A stretch of 64,000 nucleotides of DNA from Apium graveolens (lineage: Eukaryota > Streptophyta > Magnoliopsida > Apiales > Apiaceae): positions 172,838,790-172,902,789 of the forward strand of contig NC_133647.1 in NCBI RefSeq assembly GCF_009905375.1. Reading direction: 5' to 3'. Every line of letters begins with the position of its first letter. Within the stretch, counting starts at the first letter, position 1. A model generated the notes under the pieces. The model was not told where the DNA came from and did no database searches. It was given only the letters and a program-made list of their open reading frames with translations. Below are positions 45,601-56,609 of this stretch, piece after piece. Position numbers and translations under genes: made by a program.

Positions 45601-46344
45601 AACCACTGTTTTCTTTGTATCAGCATTTACCAGATCATTAAAGTATCGTTTTGCAACTCTAAAAGGTGGGGTTGAGGAACTGACTAATTGAGGTTCATCA
45701 GTACAAAAAGTATATATAAGTTGACAGAATCTAGCAAAATAGACAACATTTCTATCCTCTGTCATCCTATCCCCAATAGAACCAATTATTCCAGTTGCAA
45801 AATCAAAATGAGTTTGATGGATAATAGCATACCCTATGTGCTGACTCAGAATTGGGATAGCATCAAAATTCGAACATTTGTTCCCAAAAGCTTTGGTGAT
45901 GCAGTCAAAGAAGAAACTCCATTCTCTTCTGATATTAGCCCTTTTTAACTGCCCAAGCTTTGCCAAACTCTTTTCATATCCCAAATCAGCCATTAACTCC
46001 TGAAGTGCTGATTCCTCTGGAGTTGAAAAAGTACAATTGTCTGAGAGATGTAGAGCTTTGCGTATTGTACCAGGAGTGACTGCATAAGATGAATCACCCA
46101 CTTCAAAAACAATACTGGGAGTGCCATGTTTACCACCATCATCAAAGTGCCCAGTCCGCCAAAATGTCAGAACTTGTTGACTTGAAAAGACTTCAGGCTG
46201 AGTTAATGCATACCCAATCTCACTATGTGCAAGAAGATCTTGCACAAAATGCAATTCAGATGGAGCTTCAGCATGATCAAGAATTGCAGCATAGTTGTTT
46301 GGAACAAACTTAGCTCCATCAAAGATTAAATCCTTTGGTGCCAT
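42652..46344 (-). CDS. ORF3 of B2, intact 1230-residue protein of unknown function
   Basis: ATG at 46344 (MAPKDLIFDGAKFVPNNYAA), stop at 42652. Residues 1-260 form a conserved domain with LHFVQDLLAHSEIGYAL, VLTFWRTGHFDDGG, REWSFFFDCITKAFGNK and FARFCQLIYTF, repeated closely in B1 and B3. A basic K/R-rich stretch near 315-375 (KPKRTKTIPQ, KRRRTVLRDE) could be a nuclear signal. Residues about 390-830 are S/T/E/D-rich low complexity. The C-terminal 330 residues (GFEARVVTGKEARDKTGLG, TPERLNQLESVQMVYHTY, FNLESDKAYVIRLDQEL) are again conserved among the copies. No membrane segment or enzyme motif is seen. It occupies the same place as ORF3 of element A, with a matching N-terminal block. The surviving frame in a copy whose gag and pol carry stops is notable. 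Confidence 0.85.
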   Translation of the reverse strand: MAPKDLIFDGAKFVPNNYAAILDHAEAPSELHFVQDLLAHSEIGYALTQPEVFSSQQVLTFWRTGHFDDGGKHGTPSIVFEVGDSSYAVTPGTIRKALHLSDNCTFSTPEESALQELMADLGYEKSLAKLGQLKRANIRREWSFFFDCITKAFGNKCSNFDAIPILSQHIGYAIIHQTHFDFATGIIGSIGDRMTEDRNVVYFARFCQLIYTFCTDEPQLVSSSTPPFRVAKRYFNDLVNADTKKTVVRPLQIPPSVKQILVNADPDTYRYVYSDVQPTTNTQKPSSSAPTTHTTQPTLRTYLKSYLSSSQTVQPSSSKPKRTKTIPQTPQKRRRTVLRDESDTEEQVPSSEPVVGEAEKVISQKDSGIGGSRILKRLRRMTFPETPKESKSTTRYKKQREKRPVSDDEEEAAKEGDQESLISQDKEFAPVTSSPSTPSQEAVSEKANTPSVSSVDPGTSADIDVQNLVVPAVILLEAPTTNIPSTTPVTDAVQTSESSTTPSLHQDANDQNLGEHQDMVVDQNLEQDQQLEDAEASIATYTVVLSEDTDSLSSDAAHAGDTGDAAPTAHVVDTDAAGPSGQTPQQTIPKSELVKQFITGEAPVPWSETPAGQEWTKEWNSVSCVPAEKHLAEHLTKADAMLNSDDFKTQLRVTALSTKHLKGLHSTTHAELHKIQENFIKQEQVWKIDKKKFFQPTIDRIAYIEKTQDHQQAQIDEILTNQASQQLQLTEIQSSVELLISLLLPTDAKKGEKVIKSKCKTDKTLTGNDNEKDDQGSSGMGRGHSQGRGFTSRQASHRTSSDTGKRISSAAGKKLSSDELLDLDEEMSRWLFLQENPGMDLESLKEEEARLKSEKVTSKSEASGKKSLPKLKGIVIKERTHTEATLARSQPQIDPRSKGKEKVGEPIKVYVPPEDEEITDEKDDLALNSRKVLKTTSDMAQVVQSQEIISSDIQQKQVTSDTAQVNLISEDRSKILLPGFTKAKQTQSLKTTASGFEARVVTGKEARDKTGLGSADERRVHNTTNDPTSLSEPGIGVTPERLNQLESVQMVYHTYLKEYIMLYFMTDGRVYYIRQNAIPLKYFEELEHVLFLLQVDDRIKGTAAKYLKEQIQRQKRLYSVKSDSTYVPKYRDHNGDIVDMKPNTAQIRTYLGIKGLEFNLESDKAYVIRLDQELRKAKINDLRAAIFQTGEDTAELKDVKRRMIDELRYAEKCLLKNYLRTTPDIREIRK

Positions 46345-48739
46345 GTGAAAAAATTGAGATTCAAGTATGCCTGTTAGGTGTTTGATATAATGTCTGTATG
46401 AAAAACCAACGTGAGAAATAAAGAGAAAGATAGTAAAAGTAAGGAGAGAGATAAAATATGAAGAAAATAAAAGATTAAAGAAATCTTCTCTCTGTTGTAC
46501 TTATACTTCAAAAAAATGTTACCGTTGGACACCTGTCAGACATGCAGTAATAACGGATAGTTACTGGGCTCGAGAAAACAGGAATCATTACTTACCCATT
46601 TGCCTAGTTTCAAGGAAAAACTGTTCCATTTATCAAGAGAAACAGTTTTAATTCAAAATCTAAACCGTTATCACTGATTGAATTATTTTTCACTGCATCA
46701 TTAATATTCTGAAAATAAATCACATGAAAATGACCAAGATAAATTAGATAAGTGTTGAAAACGAATCAGAACTTAATATAAAACAAAATGTATAAGATCA
46801 TCAGAATATCAATCAGGATTTATCAACTCAAGATAAAATAACTCAGAGACAAAATCTTGAAGTAAAAACAAATTTCATTAATATATCAAGACAATACATT
46901 CATGAAATGGAAATTACATCAAGACTTATACAAGATTTTCCCTAAGCTTCTAAACCTAACATCAACAGCCTTAGTCCTAGCTAAGAAGCCTGACAAAGCT
47001 GATGATGAAGAAAAACAGGAAGAAGATGAGATTAAGTCATCTTCTTCTTCCTACTCTCGACAAACAGAATGGCGAGTCTGATGATTCGCTCTTGCTGGCG
47101 GAGAGCTGCCAGTCTTTCCTCCTCCAGTCGCTCCAAATGGCGATGGTAATCCATATAGAAGAACAGGAGATGGGTCAGTACCTCCTGTGGGACAGAGTCC
47201 CATATCTCCTCAGGAATGGCTGTGATATGCCATTCCTGCTGCCAGTCGGCACAGCTTAGCTCCATATTGAAGTTTTGGTAGTTCAAAAACATGTTGTATC
47301 TGACCATTGTGATTTTGAAAGAAAAAGTATGAAGATAAGTGTGTGAGAAGAATTTGATGGAAAGGCTGATGTGAAGTGGTTGCTTATAAAGGCAAGAGAA
47401 TGCTAGGAGACGTAAAGAAATTGAATGCTGACAGGTAGAATTAATTCTACCTCGTCTCCCGAGACTTTGAAAAAGAATAACATTCATTGGAAAGAGGAAA
47501 CATGGTTTAAAGCGCACAAGAAACAAGTAACATTGGACTGTTCAAGTACGAATACCAGTAATCCTAATCATAGTGACTATTAATCTTCCACTTCAACATA
47601 TTCTAGTTCGAACTGAGACTGTTACCAAATTTTATTCACAGATAAGCCAAGTAAAGGATTAGACTGAGAAATCAGAACTTAGACCTATACCAGAACTTAA
47701 CAGTCATCAGAACATAATTTCTTAACTCGAAAAAGGAATGCCCATCTTAGTAAATCCTCATACAAGTTATGAGTTATAGACTTCAGAACTTAATCATCAG
47801 AACGTGTAACAAGAACTTGTCCTCAGAATTTGTGCAATAATGACACAATGACTGTTTATCTAAAATAACGTAGACCACCATAGAAATTTTCATCATTCAT
47901 ATGGAGTGTAAGTGTGTGCATTAAGCAAAATATCAGACAAAGAGTAAAGTCTGATTCACTTCAGTACATCTTAGAAATAAGGCATAACTAAAATTTTGCT
48001 AAAGAGCTGTCATTGTCCTTAAACCTACTGATGAATGAGTTCATGCTTGAGTCCACCTCAACTGTTTTGTGCTAATTTTATGCATCTTTTGAAATTCTAT
48101 TTTACAGTGGCTTCTCAGTGTAAGTGAGTCACGACTGCTTATCAGAATTTATGCCATTATCAGAGTATTTCTCCAGTAATCATAGAGTGTGAAAAGTCAC
48201 CAAGAAAATATTTTTCTTTTCTAATGCATATTTACTTAATACCAGCAATGCACTTGGGTCGTCCCTTCCACATTTTTACTCTAGATCTCAAAGGAGTACA
48301 TGATTTTATTCTTTGATCTTTTTGTTTTTTCTTTTGATAGGTGAGGTTTATCAGCACTTAGTACATTCAGCAGTTTTACTAGTATCAGAACTTAACAGAT
48401 GAGTAGCATTATTCTAATTTGTGACTTAGTAATAAGATATACAAAGTAAACTCAACTAAGCTCAATTATCAGAATTTGCTAGTGTCATAAGATTTCCACT
48501 GAAATAATTACTTCTTGCATGGGATCATTTGTTTATTGAAGACTACTAGATCAGTATCTAGCACAGTTATCCTCATAGGATTGAATAGTTACTTGAACAG
48601 ACATATCACTTATCAGAGTTTAGAAACATATATCAGACAACAATCAATACTTAAACGTGTATTTTAATTAAGCACAGAATAAACAAGGAGATTACATTCT
48701 GTAAATACTGATCATAAAGTCTGATGCATCAGAACAAAA
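46345..48739 (-). other. pol-ORF3 spacer of B2
   Basis: About 2.4 kb, rich in TCAGAACTT-type words (for example near 46766, 47672, 47783 and 48387) in an AT-rich background. Apart from the small ORF listed separately, no coding potential is recognised. A segment at about 47880-48300 is highly similar to matching spacer segments in B1 (55780-56180) and B3 (62790-63200). Confidence 0.75.
47032..47307 (-). CDS. Small conserved ORF of family B (91 codons), unknown function
   Basis: I chose ATG 47307 (MVRYNMFLNYQNFNMELSC) because the B3 copy starts at the equivalent ATG; the open frame upstream is not conserved. The product is a small, soluble-looking protein: a W-rich N-terminal half (DWQQEWHITAIPEEIWDSV), then a probable amphipathic helix or coiled coil (HLERLEEERLAALRQQERII) and a basic end (ESRKKK). 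Against the B3 copy I count 44 base differences over 267 bp but only 11 changed codons, which points to selection on the protein. It has no resemblance I recognise. It stands between pol and ORF3, and B1 has lost it. Confidence 0.6.
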   Translation of the reverse strand: MVRYNMFLNYQNFNMELSCADWQQEWHITAIPEEIWDSVPQEVLTHLLFFYMDYHRHLERLEEERLAALRQQERIIRLAILFVESRKKKMT

Positions 48740-51700
48740 CTAGACAGATTTATAAAAAGCACCTGAGACCATTCCAAGTTTATTTACCAATCTTGTAAAA
48801 GTGGCTTCATATAGTGGTTTTGTGAAGATATCTGCTAGTTGTTGATCTGTTGGAACAAAGTGCAATTCCACTATACCTTCATCCACATATTCCCTTATGA
48901 AGTGGTACCTGATGCTGATGTGCTTTTTCATAGAGTGTTGAACTGGATTACCTGTCATAGCAATAGCACTTTGATTATCACAGTAAATAGGGATTTTGAA
49001 ATATGTTAACCCATAATCCAGTAACTGATTCTTCATCCAAAGAATTTGTGCACAACAGCTTCTTGCAGCAATATACTCTGCTTCTGCAGTTGATGTGGAA
49101 ATTGACTTTTGTTTCTTGCTGTACCAAGAAACCAATCTGCCTCCAAGAAATTGGCAGCTTCCACTTGTGCTTTTCCTGTCAATTTTGCAGCCTGCAAAAT
49201 CTGCATCTGAGTAACCTATTAGTTTAAAGTCTGATTCTCTAGGATACCACAATCCCAGATCAGCTGTTCCTTTAAGATACTTAAAGATTCTTTTCACAGC
49301 TGTTAAGTGAGATTCTCTTGGATCTGCTTGAAATCTTGCACAAATACAGGTAGCATACATGATATCAGGTCTACTAGCAGTTAGATAGAGTAGAGAGCCA
49401 ATCATACCTCTGTAGTCAGTAATATCTACTGATTTACTAGTATCCTTATCCAGTTTTGTTGCAGTGGCCATGGGAGTGGATGCACTTGAACAATCTTGCA
49501 TTCCAAATTTCTTCAGCAAGTTTCTAGTGTACTTAGATTGACAAATGAAAGTGCCTTCTTCATTCTGCTTGACTTGAAGGCCCAGAAAGTAGCTAAGTTC
49601 CCCCATCATACTCATCTGATATCTTGACTGCATCAGTTTGGCAAACTTCTTGCAAACTCTGTCATTTGTAGATCCAAAGATGATATCATCAACATAAATC
49701 TAGACAAGAAGTAAGTCATTTCCATGGTTGAGGTAGAATAGTGTTTTGTCTATTGTTCCTCTGTTGAATCCACTTTCCAGAAGAAACTGAGCTAAAGTCT
49801 CATACCATGCTCTAGGAGCTTGCTTACGTCCATAAAGTGCTTTATCAAGCCTGTAGACATAATCTGGATGTTTGGTATCTACAAAGCCTGGAGGTTGTTC
49901 AACATATACCTCCTCCTCCAATTCTCCATTGAGAAAAGCACTTTTCACATCCATTTGAAAGACAGTAAACTTTTTGTGAGCAGCATAAGCCAAAAATATC
50001 CTTATGGCTTCTAACCTAGCAACTGGTGCAAATGTTTCATCATAATCAATTCCCTCATGTTGAGAATATCCTTTTGCGACCAGTCTTGCCTTATTCCTTG
50101 TAATTATGCCATCACTGTCAGTTTTGTTTCTGAATACCCATTTTGTACCAACAATAGATCTATTCTTTGGTCTTGGCACTAGGATCCAGACTTTGTTTCT
50201 TTCAAATTCATTTAACTCTTCCTGCATTGCTTGCACCCAATCAGCATCTTGAAGAGCTTCTTCAACTTTCTTTGGCTCAGTCTGAGAGAGAAAAGAATTG
50301 TATAGACATTCATTTGAAGTACATGTTCTAGTTCTGACACCTGCATCAGGATTTCCAATTATCAAATCAGGTGTATGTGATTTTGTCCACTTCCTTGCAG
50401 ATGGAAGGTTGTCTCTAGAACTGGATGCTCCCCCATGATCCATGCTATCATCATGTTCATTTTCTGATGCTCCCCCTGAAACTATGCTCTCTGAGTTGGA
50501 TTCTTCAGTATTTAGATTTTCAGCACTGTCAGAACTTGGCTTATCAGAACTTGACGAATCAGAACTTGAAGAGCCAGATGCATGTTCTGATGTTTCTTGA
50601 GATGAGGTAGGATCTTGAGTATGCTCCCCCTGCATAGGTGCATCTTCCTTTGATGTAGTTACCACAGTTTCAATAACATCAGAGTTTAATCCATCAGAGT
50701 TTACAGTATCAGGACTTAGACTGTCAGGATTTGCAGTATCAGAATTTGAGTCTTCATTTTCAAATCTCAGCTGATCATGGTCAATGAAATCTTCAAGACC
50801 AGTAATCTTCTTGTCATCAAAAGAGACATTGATAGATTCCATGACCACTTTTGTTCTCAAATTATAGACTCTAAAGGCTTTTGTGGAAAGTGGATATCCA
50901 ACAAAGATTCCTTCATCGGCTTTTAGATCAAACTTTCATAGCTGTTCAGGATGAGTCTTGAGAACAAAACACTTGCATCCAAATACCTGAAAATATTTCA
51001 GATTTGGCTTCTTTTTCTTCACCATCTCATATGGTGTTTTTCCATGCTTGTTAATGAGTGTTGCATTTTGAGTAAAACAAGCATTCTGCACAGCTTCAGC
51101 CCAGAAATAGGTTGGAAGCTTTGCTTCTTCAAGCATTGTATGTGCAGCTTCAATGAGAGTTCTATTCTTCCTTTCAACAACTCCATTTTGCTGTGGAGTT
51201 TCAGGAGCAGAAAATTCCTGCTTTATTCCATGGTTTTTGCAGAACTCTCCCATTATTAAATTCTTGAATTCAGTGCCATTATCACTCCTTAAAATTTTCA
51301 CAGAATCTTTGACCATTTTATCCAGATGTTTGACATGATCAATCAAGATAGATGCAGTTTCACTTTTTGTGTCCAAGAAATATACCCATGTGTATCTGGT
51401 GAACTCATCCACTATGACCAACGCATACTTCTTCTTTGCAATAGTCATGACATTTACTGGACCAAATAGATCAACATGTAGTAGATGATAAGGCTCAAGA
51501 ATTGATAATTCAGTCTTGCTCTTGAATGAAGATTTTCTTTGTTTGGCCTTCTGACAGGAATCACAAAGACCATCAGGAGCAAATACTGACTTTGGCAGTC
51601 CTCTCACAAGATTTTTCTTGACTAGTTCATTTATATTGTTGAAATTTAAATGAGAGAGTTTCTTGTGCCAATTCCAGCTTTCTTCAATTGATGTTCTACT

Positions 51701-52090
51701 CATCAGACAGATTGCAGAACCATCAGTACTTGTTGAAAGCTTAGCTTCATAAATGTTACCACGCCTGTATCCTTTCAGAACAACTTTGCCTTTAGATTTA
51801 CTCACAATTTCACAGTGTTCTTCAAAGAAATCAACATGATAACCTCTGTCACAGATTTGACTTATACTCAGCAGATTGTGTTTAAGTCCTGAGACCAGAG
51901 CTGCATCTTTAATTATGACATTTCCAAGATTGATATTGCCATATCCCAATATTTTTCCAATGTTGCCATCTCCATAAGAAACACTTGGGCCAGCTTTCTC
52001 CACAAAGTCTGATAGCAGGGCCTTATTTCCAGTCATATGTCCTGAACATCCACTGTCCAGAACTAGAATATTTTTCCTGTTGCCCTGCAA
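48740..52090 (-). pseudogene. pol of B2 (two in-frame stops)
   Basis: One continuous frame of 1117 codons with TGA at 50936-50938 and TAG at 49700-49702. Domains: protease LDSGCS near residue 11; GAG-pre-integrase [10 protein letters not shown]; integrase ([23 protein letters not shown]); an S/D-rich linker with three TCAGAACTT words at 50529-50567; reverse transcriptase (KWVFRNK, then YVDD just downstream of the second stop); RNase H ([19 protein letters not shown]). The TAG falls two codons before the YVDD motif and probably arose from CAG. As in element A, the frame has no ATG and opens right after 'ttgtgattgcag'. Confidence 0.9.
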
Positions 52091-52138
52091 TCACAAAGAC
52101 CACTAATTATTAGTTTTAAGGACCCAGACTTGCTTGGA

Positions 52139-54439
52139 TCATTTGGCCTTTTTAAGTTTGTTAACATTTGCAGTGGATTTAGCATCAGAGTTTATGTTAA
52201 CATTTTTCTTATCAGAACTTACACTATCAGTCTTTGAATCAGAATTTACACTAGAAGGAACAATGGAAACTTTCTTCAAAGAAGGTTTTATTTGATAATA
52301 ATCATAGTACAAGCTATGATATTCCTTACAAGTATAAATGGAATGCCATAAACTACCACAATGAAAACAAGGATTTTGTGGTTTGTATCTAACAGACTGA
52401 CTCTTAACTCCTGATTTTGAATGTAAGGAGTTAATATTCTTATTCTTCCTGCAAAAAGAAGCCAGATGGTTAGAACTTCCACAGTTATGACATGTTTTCC
52501 TAGAAGCATCAGGAACAGGTTTGTAATTATTGCTTTTATTCACACCTTCCTTTCCATTCCTATTTTTCCTAGGTAATTTTACCTTGTTTGCATTCTTAAC
52601 ATCTTTCAGCTTATGTTTAAGCTGCTTCTTTGTCATTAAGCCTATGTTCACTTCAGCTGTCTTTTCCTGTTTTAGTTTGTCAAAAGTTAATTCCTTTATA
52701 ACTTCTGATTTCTCATTTTCAGACTTTACAGTTACAAACTTAACAGATTTTAACTTTGGCTTTTGCTTATCAACAGGCTTAATTTCTTCAGTTCCTTTAT
52801 CATTCTTATCTTCTCCATAACCTAAGCCCTCTTTCCAGTTTCCACTACTTAGCAAATTTTGAGTTGTTTTGCCAGAGTTAGTCCAAGTCCTGATAATCTC
52901 TCTTTCCTTTTCTAACTCAGTTTTTAGAGATTCATTCATTTTTAGCACTTCATCCCTAACATAAAAGGCATAATCTCTATCCTTCTGAGTTTGATGGAAC
53001 ATGACTAACTCTTTTTTTAAGAAATCATTTCTTTTCTTAAATGCAAGATTTTTAGAAGTTAATCTCTCACATGTTAAAGTTTGATCTCTATAACTAACAA
53101 ACATGGTTTTAAGATATCTTCTCAACTCATTAATATCATCAGTATGAAAAGCATAAGTAGTCTGAGGTACCTTTGTTTCAGCAGCTTCAGAACTGCTCTC
53201 AGCACTTGATTTATCAGCATTTGCCATCAATGCATAGTTCTCCTCACTTTCAGAGTCTGAGGTGTCTGTCCAGCTTTTCTGCTTTGTGACAAGAGCCTTG
53301 CCTTTGTCACCCTTTACCTTCTTACAATCAGGAGATATGTGGTCTTTCTCACCACAGTTATAGCATTTAACATTGGTGTAATCTCCTCTGTCAGACTTTC
53401 AACATCTGCCTTCAGATCTTCTGAAATTCTTCTTATCAGAACTTATGCCTTTCCTGGAAAACTTCTTTCCCTTCCTGAACTTCCTGTATGCAATCTTTGT
53501 GATTCCTTTCACCATAAGAGCACACAGCTTCATCATCTCCTCATCAGCATCAGTCTCAGGCAAGCTTTCAGAATCTGAGTCATCATTACTCTCCGAAGTT
53601 GATGACTCATTATCAGACTTTATGAAAAGAGCTTTACCCTTGTCTTTCTTTGAGGAAGCTGCTTTGGGGGATTCTTCTTCAGCCTTAAGAGCAACTGTCC
53701 TTGACTTTCCTCCTTTCATCTTGCTTCTTTGTTCCATCTCAAGCTCATGAGTCTTGAGCATTCCATTGATTTCGTCAAGAGTTGTTTCATCAAGATTGTA
53801 GTTATCTCTTATTATCATTGCCTTCAAATCCCAGCATTCAGGAAGAGCTAACAGGAACTTAAGGTTTGAATTTTCAAGATCATACTCTTTATCAACCAAT
53901 GACAAATCATTCAAAAGTTTGACAAATCTATCATATAAATCATTCAATGACTCATTAATCTTTGAGTCAAAGTGTTCATACTCTTGAGTGAGTATTGTCT
54001 TCCTGTTCTTCTTAATTGTCTCCGTTCCCTGACACCTTGTTTCCAGAGCATCCCATATCTCCTTAGTAGTCTTGCACTTGATTACCCTGTTTGACATTAC
54101 ATTATCAATGGCACTATGCAGTAAGTGTCGTACCTTAGCATCCTTAGCAATTGATGATATATCTTCAGCAGTATAATCACTCTTCTCCTTTGGTATGGTC
54201 TTTGCTGCTTCACCTGCAACAGCAACAGCGAGCTTGGTTGGTTTGTGAGGGCCTTCCTTGATTCTATCAAGGTATTCTGGATATGTTGCTTCCAGGAACA
54301 TGGTCATCCTTACCTTCCATATGGGATATTCAGATGGTTTCAGTATGGGAACTCTGATGGTCTCATACCGACTCTGAATTTGTGTCTTTGGTGGTTCCTC
54401 AGTTTTGGTAGGCTTAGTTTGAGTTTCTGTGTCCGACAT
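52139..54439 (-). pseudogene. gag of B2 (premature stops)
   Basis: ATG 54439 (MSDTETQTK). One frame of about 767 codons with an internal TGA at 53399-53401. A terminal TGA at 52139-52141 is itself probably premature, since the frame stays open for another 13 codons ending in a WVLKTNN-like peptide that resembles the WVPKST end of the element A gag. Contents: N-terminal Gag domain (EYPIWKVRM, CQGTETIKKNRK), a K/S/E-rich hinge, knuckle 1 CYNCGEKDHISPDC just after the internal stop, a coiled-coil-like stretch (LKTELEKEREII), knuckle 2 CHNCGSSNHLASFC and knuckle 3 CFHCGSLWHSIYTC. Three zinc knuckles are unusual for a plant copia Gag. Two TCAGAACTT words lie at 52212 and 53436. Confidence 0.85.
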
Positions 54440-54480
54440 GATTGTGTTTGGATCTTTAACTGTATGTGTGTTAACAGATA

Positions 54481-54493
54481 GGCTCTGATACCA
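54481..54493 (-). promoter_or_regulatory. Primer binding site of B2
   Basis: Minus-strand tggtatcagagcc, two bases after the 5' LTR end, complementary to initiator tRNA-Met. Confidence 0.88.
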
Positions 54494-54495
54494 CT

Positions 54496-55112
54496 TGTTA
54501 GGTCACACACACACACTGTAGAGGGGGTGAATACAGTGTATAGTACACTCAAATCGAACTTAAGAACTTAAGTAACAGAAAATAAACTTTATTGAAACAA
54601 TAAACTCTGTTACAGTATGGAACTGTTACCTCTCAGTGATGAACAAATATCACGAGAGCTGCTAGGATTACAATGAATAATGTTCTTGAATATATGATAA
54701 CACTTATAGTGTAAACCCTATGTCTGTGTTTATATACTACACAGTTACAAGATAATCGCTAATTGACATGGAATATAATTCTGCTTCCTAAAATATATCA
54801 ATCAGATATCTTTTCTTCCAAGTATTCCATTCTTCACGGAATTCCTTCTTCATGCATATCTCTTCTTATGTTTATCTCGATCTTCTTTCCTTTAATCAGC
54901 TACTGTCCTTATCTGATCATCCTTCAGCACTTAAGTTCTGATATCTAACTTCTGATGATTATCTCCTGATAATATAAGTACTGATATCCTTAAGTCCTGA
55001 CTTCCAGTATAAGTACTGATCAACAGTTAAGTACTGATTTATCCTGTTCAAGTAAGATCTGAAAGCTAAACATAAAACATATTAGTCATGACATTATCAA
55101 ATATATCTAACA
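54496..55112 (-). repeat. 5' LTR of B2 (617 bp)
   Basis: Twelve substitutions and one CA-unit difference from the 3' LTR. A hairpin acactgta (54513-54520) / tacagtgt (54532-54539) encloses the loop gagggggtgaa. Confidence 0.92.
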
Positions 55113-55127
55113 GTCTTTTGGTGTCAT

Positions 55128-55207
55128 CTCTGTAAGAAATTAAGTGAATAAGAGAATGTTTGCAAAGTGTTTGTAAAAAGTCCTGAGAGAAAAACAGCTT
55201 CAGAAAA

Positions 55208-55244
<37 letters not shown>

Positions 55245-56609
55245 TTTAGAATAGAAAAGTAAGTAAAAGATTAGAAAATCTTTTATCTCTCATATATATA
55301 CTCTCTCCACTCAACAGTCATATTTTTGAAGCATGGGATACACTTTACACCTGGCACCATTTGAACAGTCAGTAAACGGTTAGAATAAGAGTTAATGGGC
55401 ACGTAAAATAAGCAATAATTATCGTGCACATGCAGTTTTTCAGGACATACACTTTAACCACTAACCCACAATGATTATGACTGTTTTATCTCACATTAAC
55501 CAATATTCTGTAAAAATATTATCGTTCAAGTAATGACCAAAAATAAACCAAGTAAATAAATACTGTCACGTCAGCATCAAAACTTGATTATTATCAGGAT
55601 TTAAAAGTCATCAGAATATGGCTCCTTAACTCGAAAAGCGAATGTGTATTCCTGTAATTCTTCACACAAATACTGATATGGTGTCATCATAACTTAATCA
55701 TCAGAACTTGTCCTCAGAATTTAACATAGACTGTTCATCTAAAACAACGTTGATCACCACAGTAATTTTCATCATTCATATGGAATGTAAGTGTGTGCAT
55801 TAAGCTAAATATCAGGCAAAGAGTAAAGTCTGATTCACTTCAGTACATCTTAGAAATAAGGCATAACTAAGAACTTTGCCCAAAATCTGTCATTATTCTG
55901 AAGCCTACTATTGAATAAGTTCATGCATGAGTCCACCTCAACTGTTTTGTGCTCATTTTATGCATCTTTTGAAATTCTATTTTACAGTGGCTTCTCAGTG
56001 TAAGTGAGTCACGACTGCTTATCAGAATTTATGATGTTATCAGAGTATTTCTCCAATAATCATAGAGTGTGAAAAGTCACCAAGAAAATTTTATTTTGCT
56101 TTTTTAATGCATATTACTTAATACCAGCAATGCACTTGGGTCTTCCCTTCCACATTTTTACTCTAGATCTCAAAGAAGTACCTGATTTTTATTTCTTTTC
56201 TTTTTCTTTTGATAAGTGAGGCTTATCAGCACTTAGTACATCCACCAGATTTACTAACATCAGAACTTAACAGATAAGAAGCACTATTCTGGTTTTTGAC
56301 TTAGTAATAAGATACACAAAGTAAACTTAACTAAGCTCAATATCAGAATTTGCTTGTGTTAAAAGATTTCCACATAAACAATTACTTCAAACATGGGATC
56401 TATAGTATATTAAAGACTAATAGGTCAGCATCTAGCACAGTTATCCTCATTAGATTGAATAGTCACAGAAATATTCATATCACTATCAGAGTTTAGAAAT
56501 TCACATCAGACAATAATCAGCACTTAAGTAATTTTCAATTTAAGCACAGACACAAAGATAGTAATATCTGTAAATACTAATCATAAAGTCTGATATATCA
56601 GAACATAAA
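55128..56609 (-). other. pol-ORF3 spacer of B1
   Basis: Similar to the B2 spacer but shorter. It includes a (GA)n tract at about 55214-55242. No ORF comparable to the small conserved ORF is present. Confidence 0.7.

Larger units (their letters stand above)
41829..55112 (-). mobile_element. Element B2: full-length family-B Sirevirus-like copia element (13.3 kb)
   Basis: Bounded by TGTTAGG...CTAACA and flanked by a perfect target duplication gtctt (41824-41828, 55113-55117). Minus-strand order: 5' LTR 54496-55112, tRNA-Met primer site, gag, pol, spacer with a small ORF, intact ORF3, polypurine tract, 3' LTR 41829-42443. The LTRs show 12 substitutions and one 2-bp indel by eye (about 2%), so this copy is older than element A. 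It sits in the first codons of B1's ORF3, a self-nesting insertion of the same family. Confidence 0.93.

Noticed and set aside
47308..47526. Longer version of the family-B small ORF starting at 47526
   Set aside because: The upstream 73 codons are not conserved in B3, where homology in frame begins at the internal ATG.
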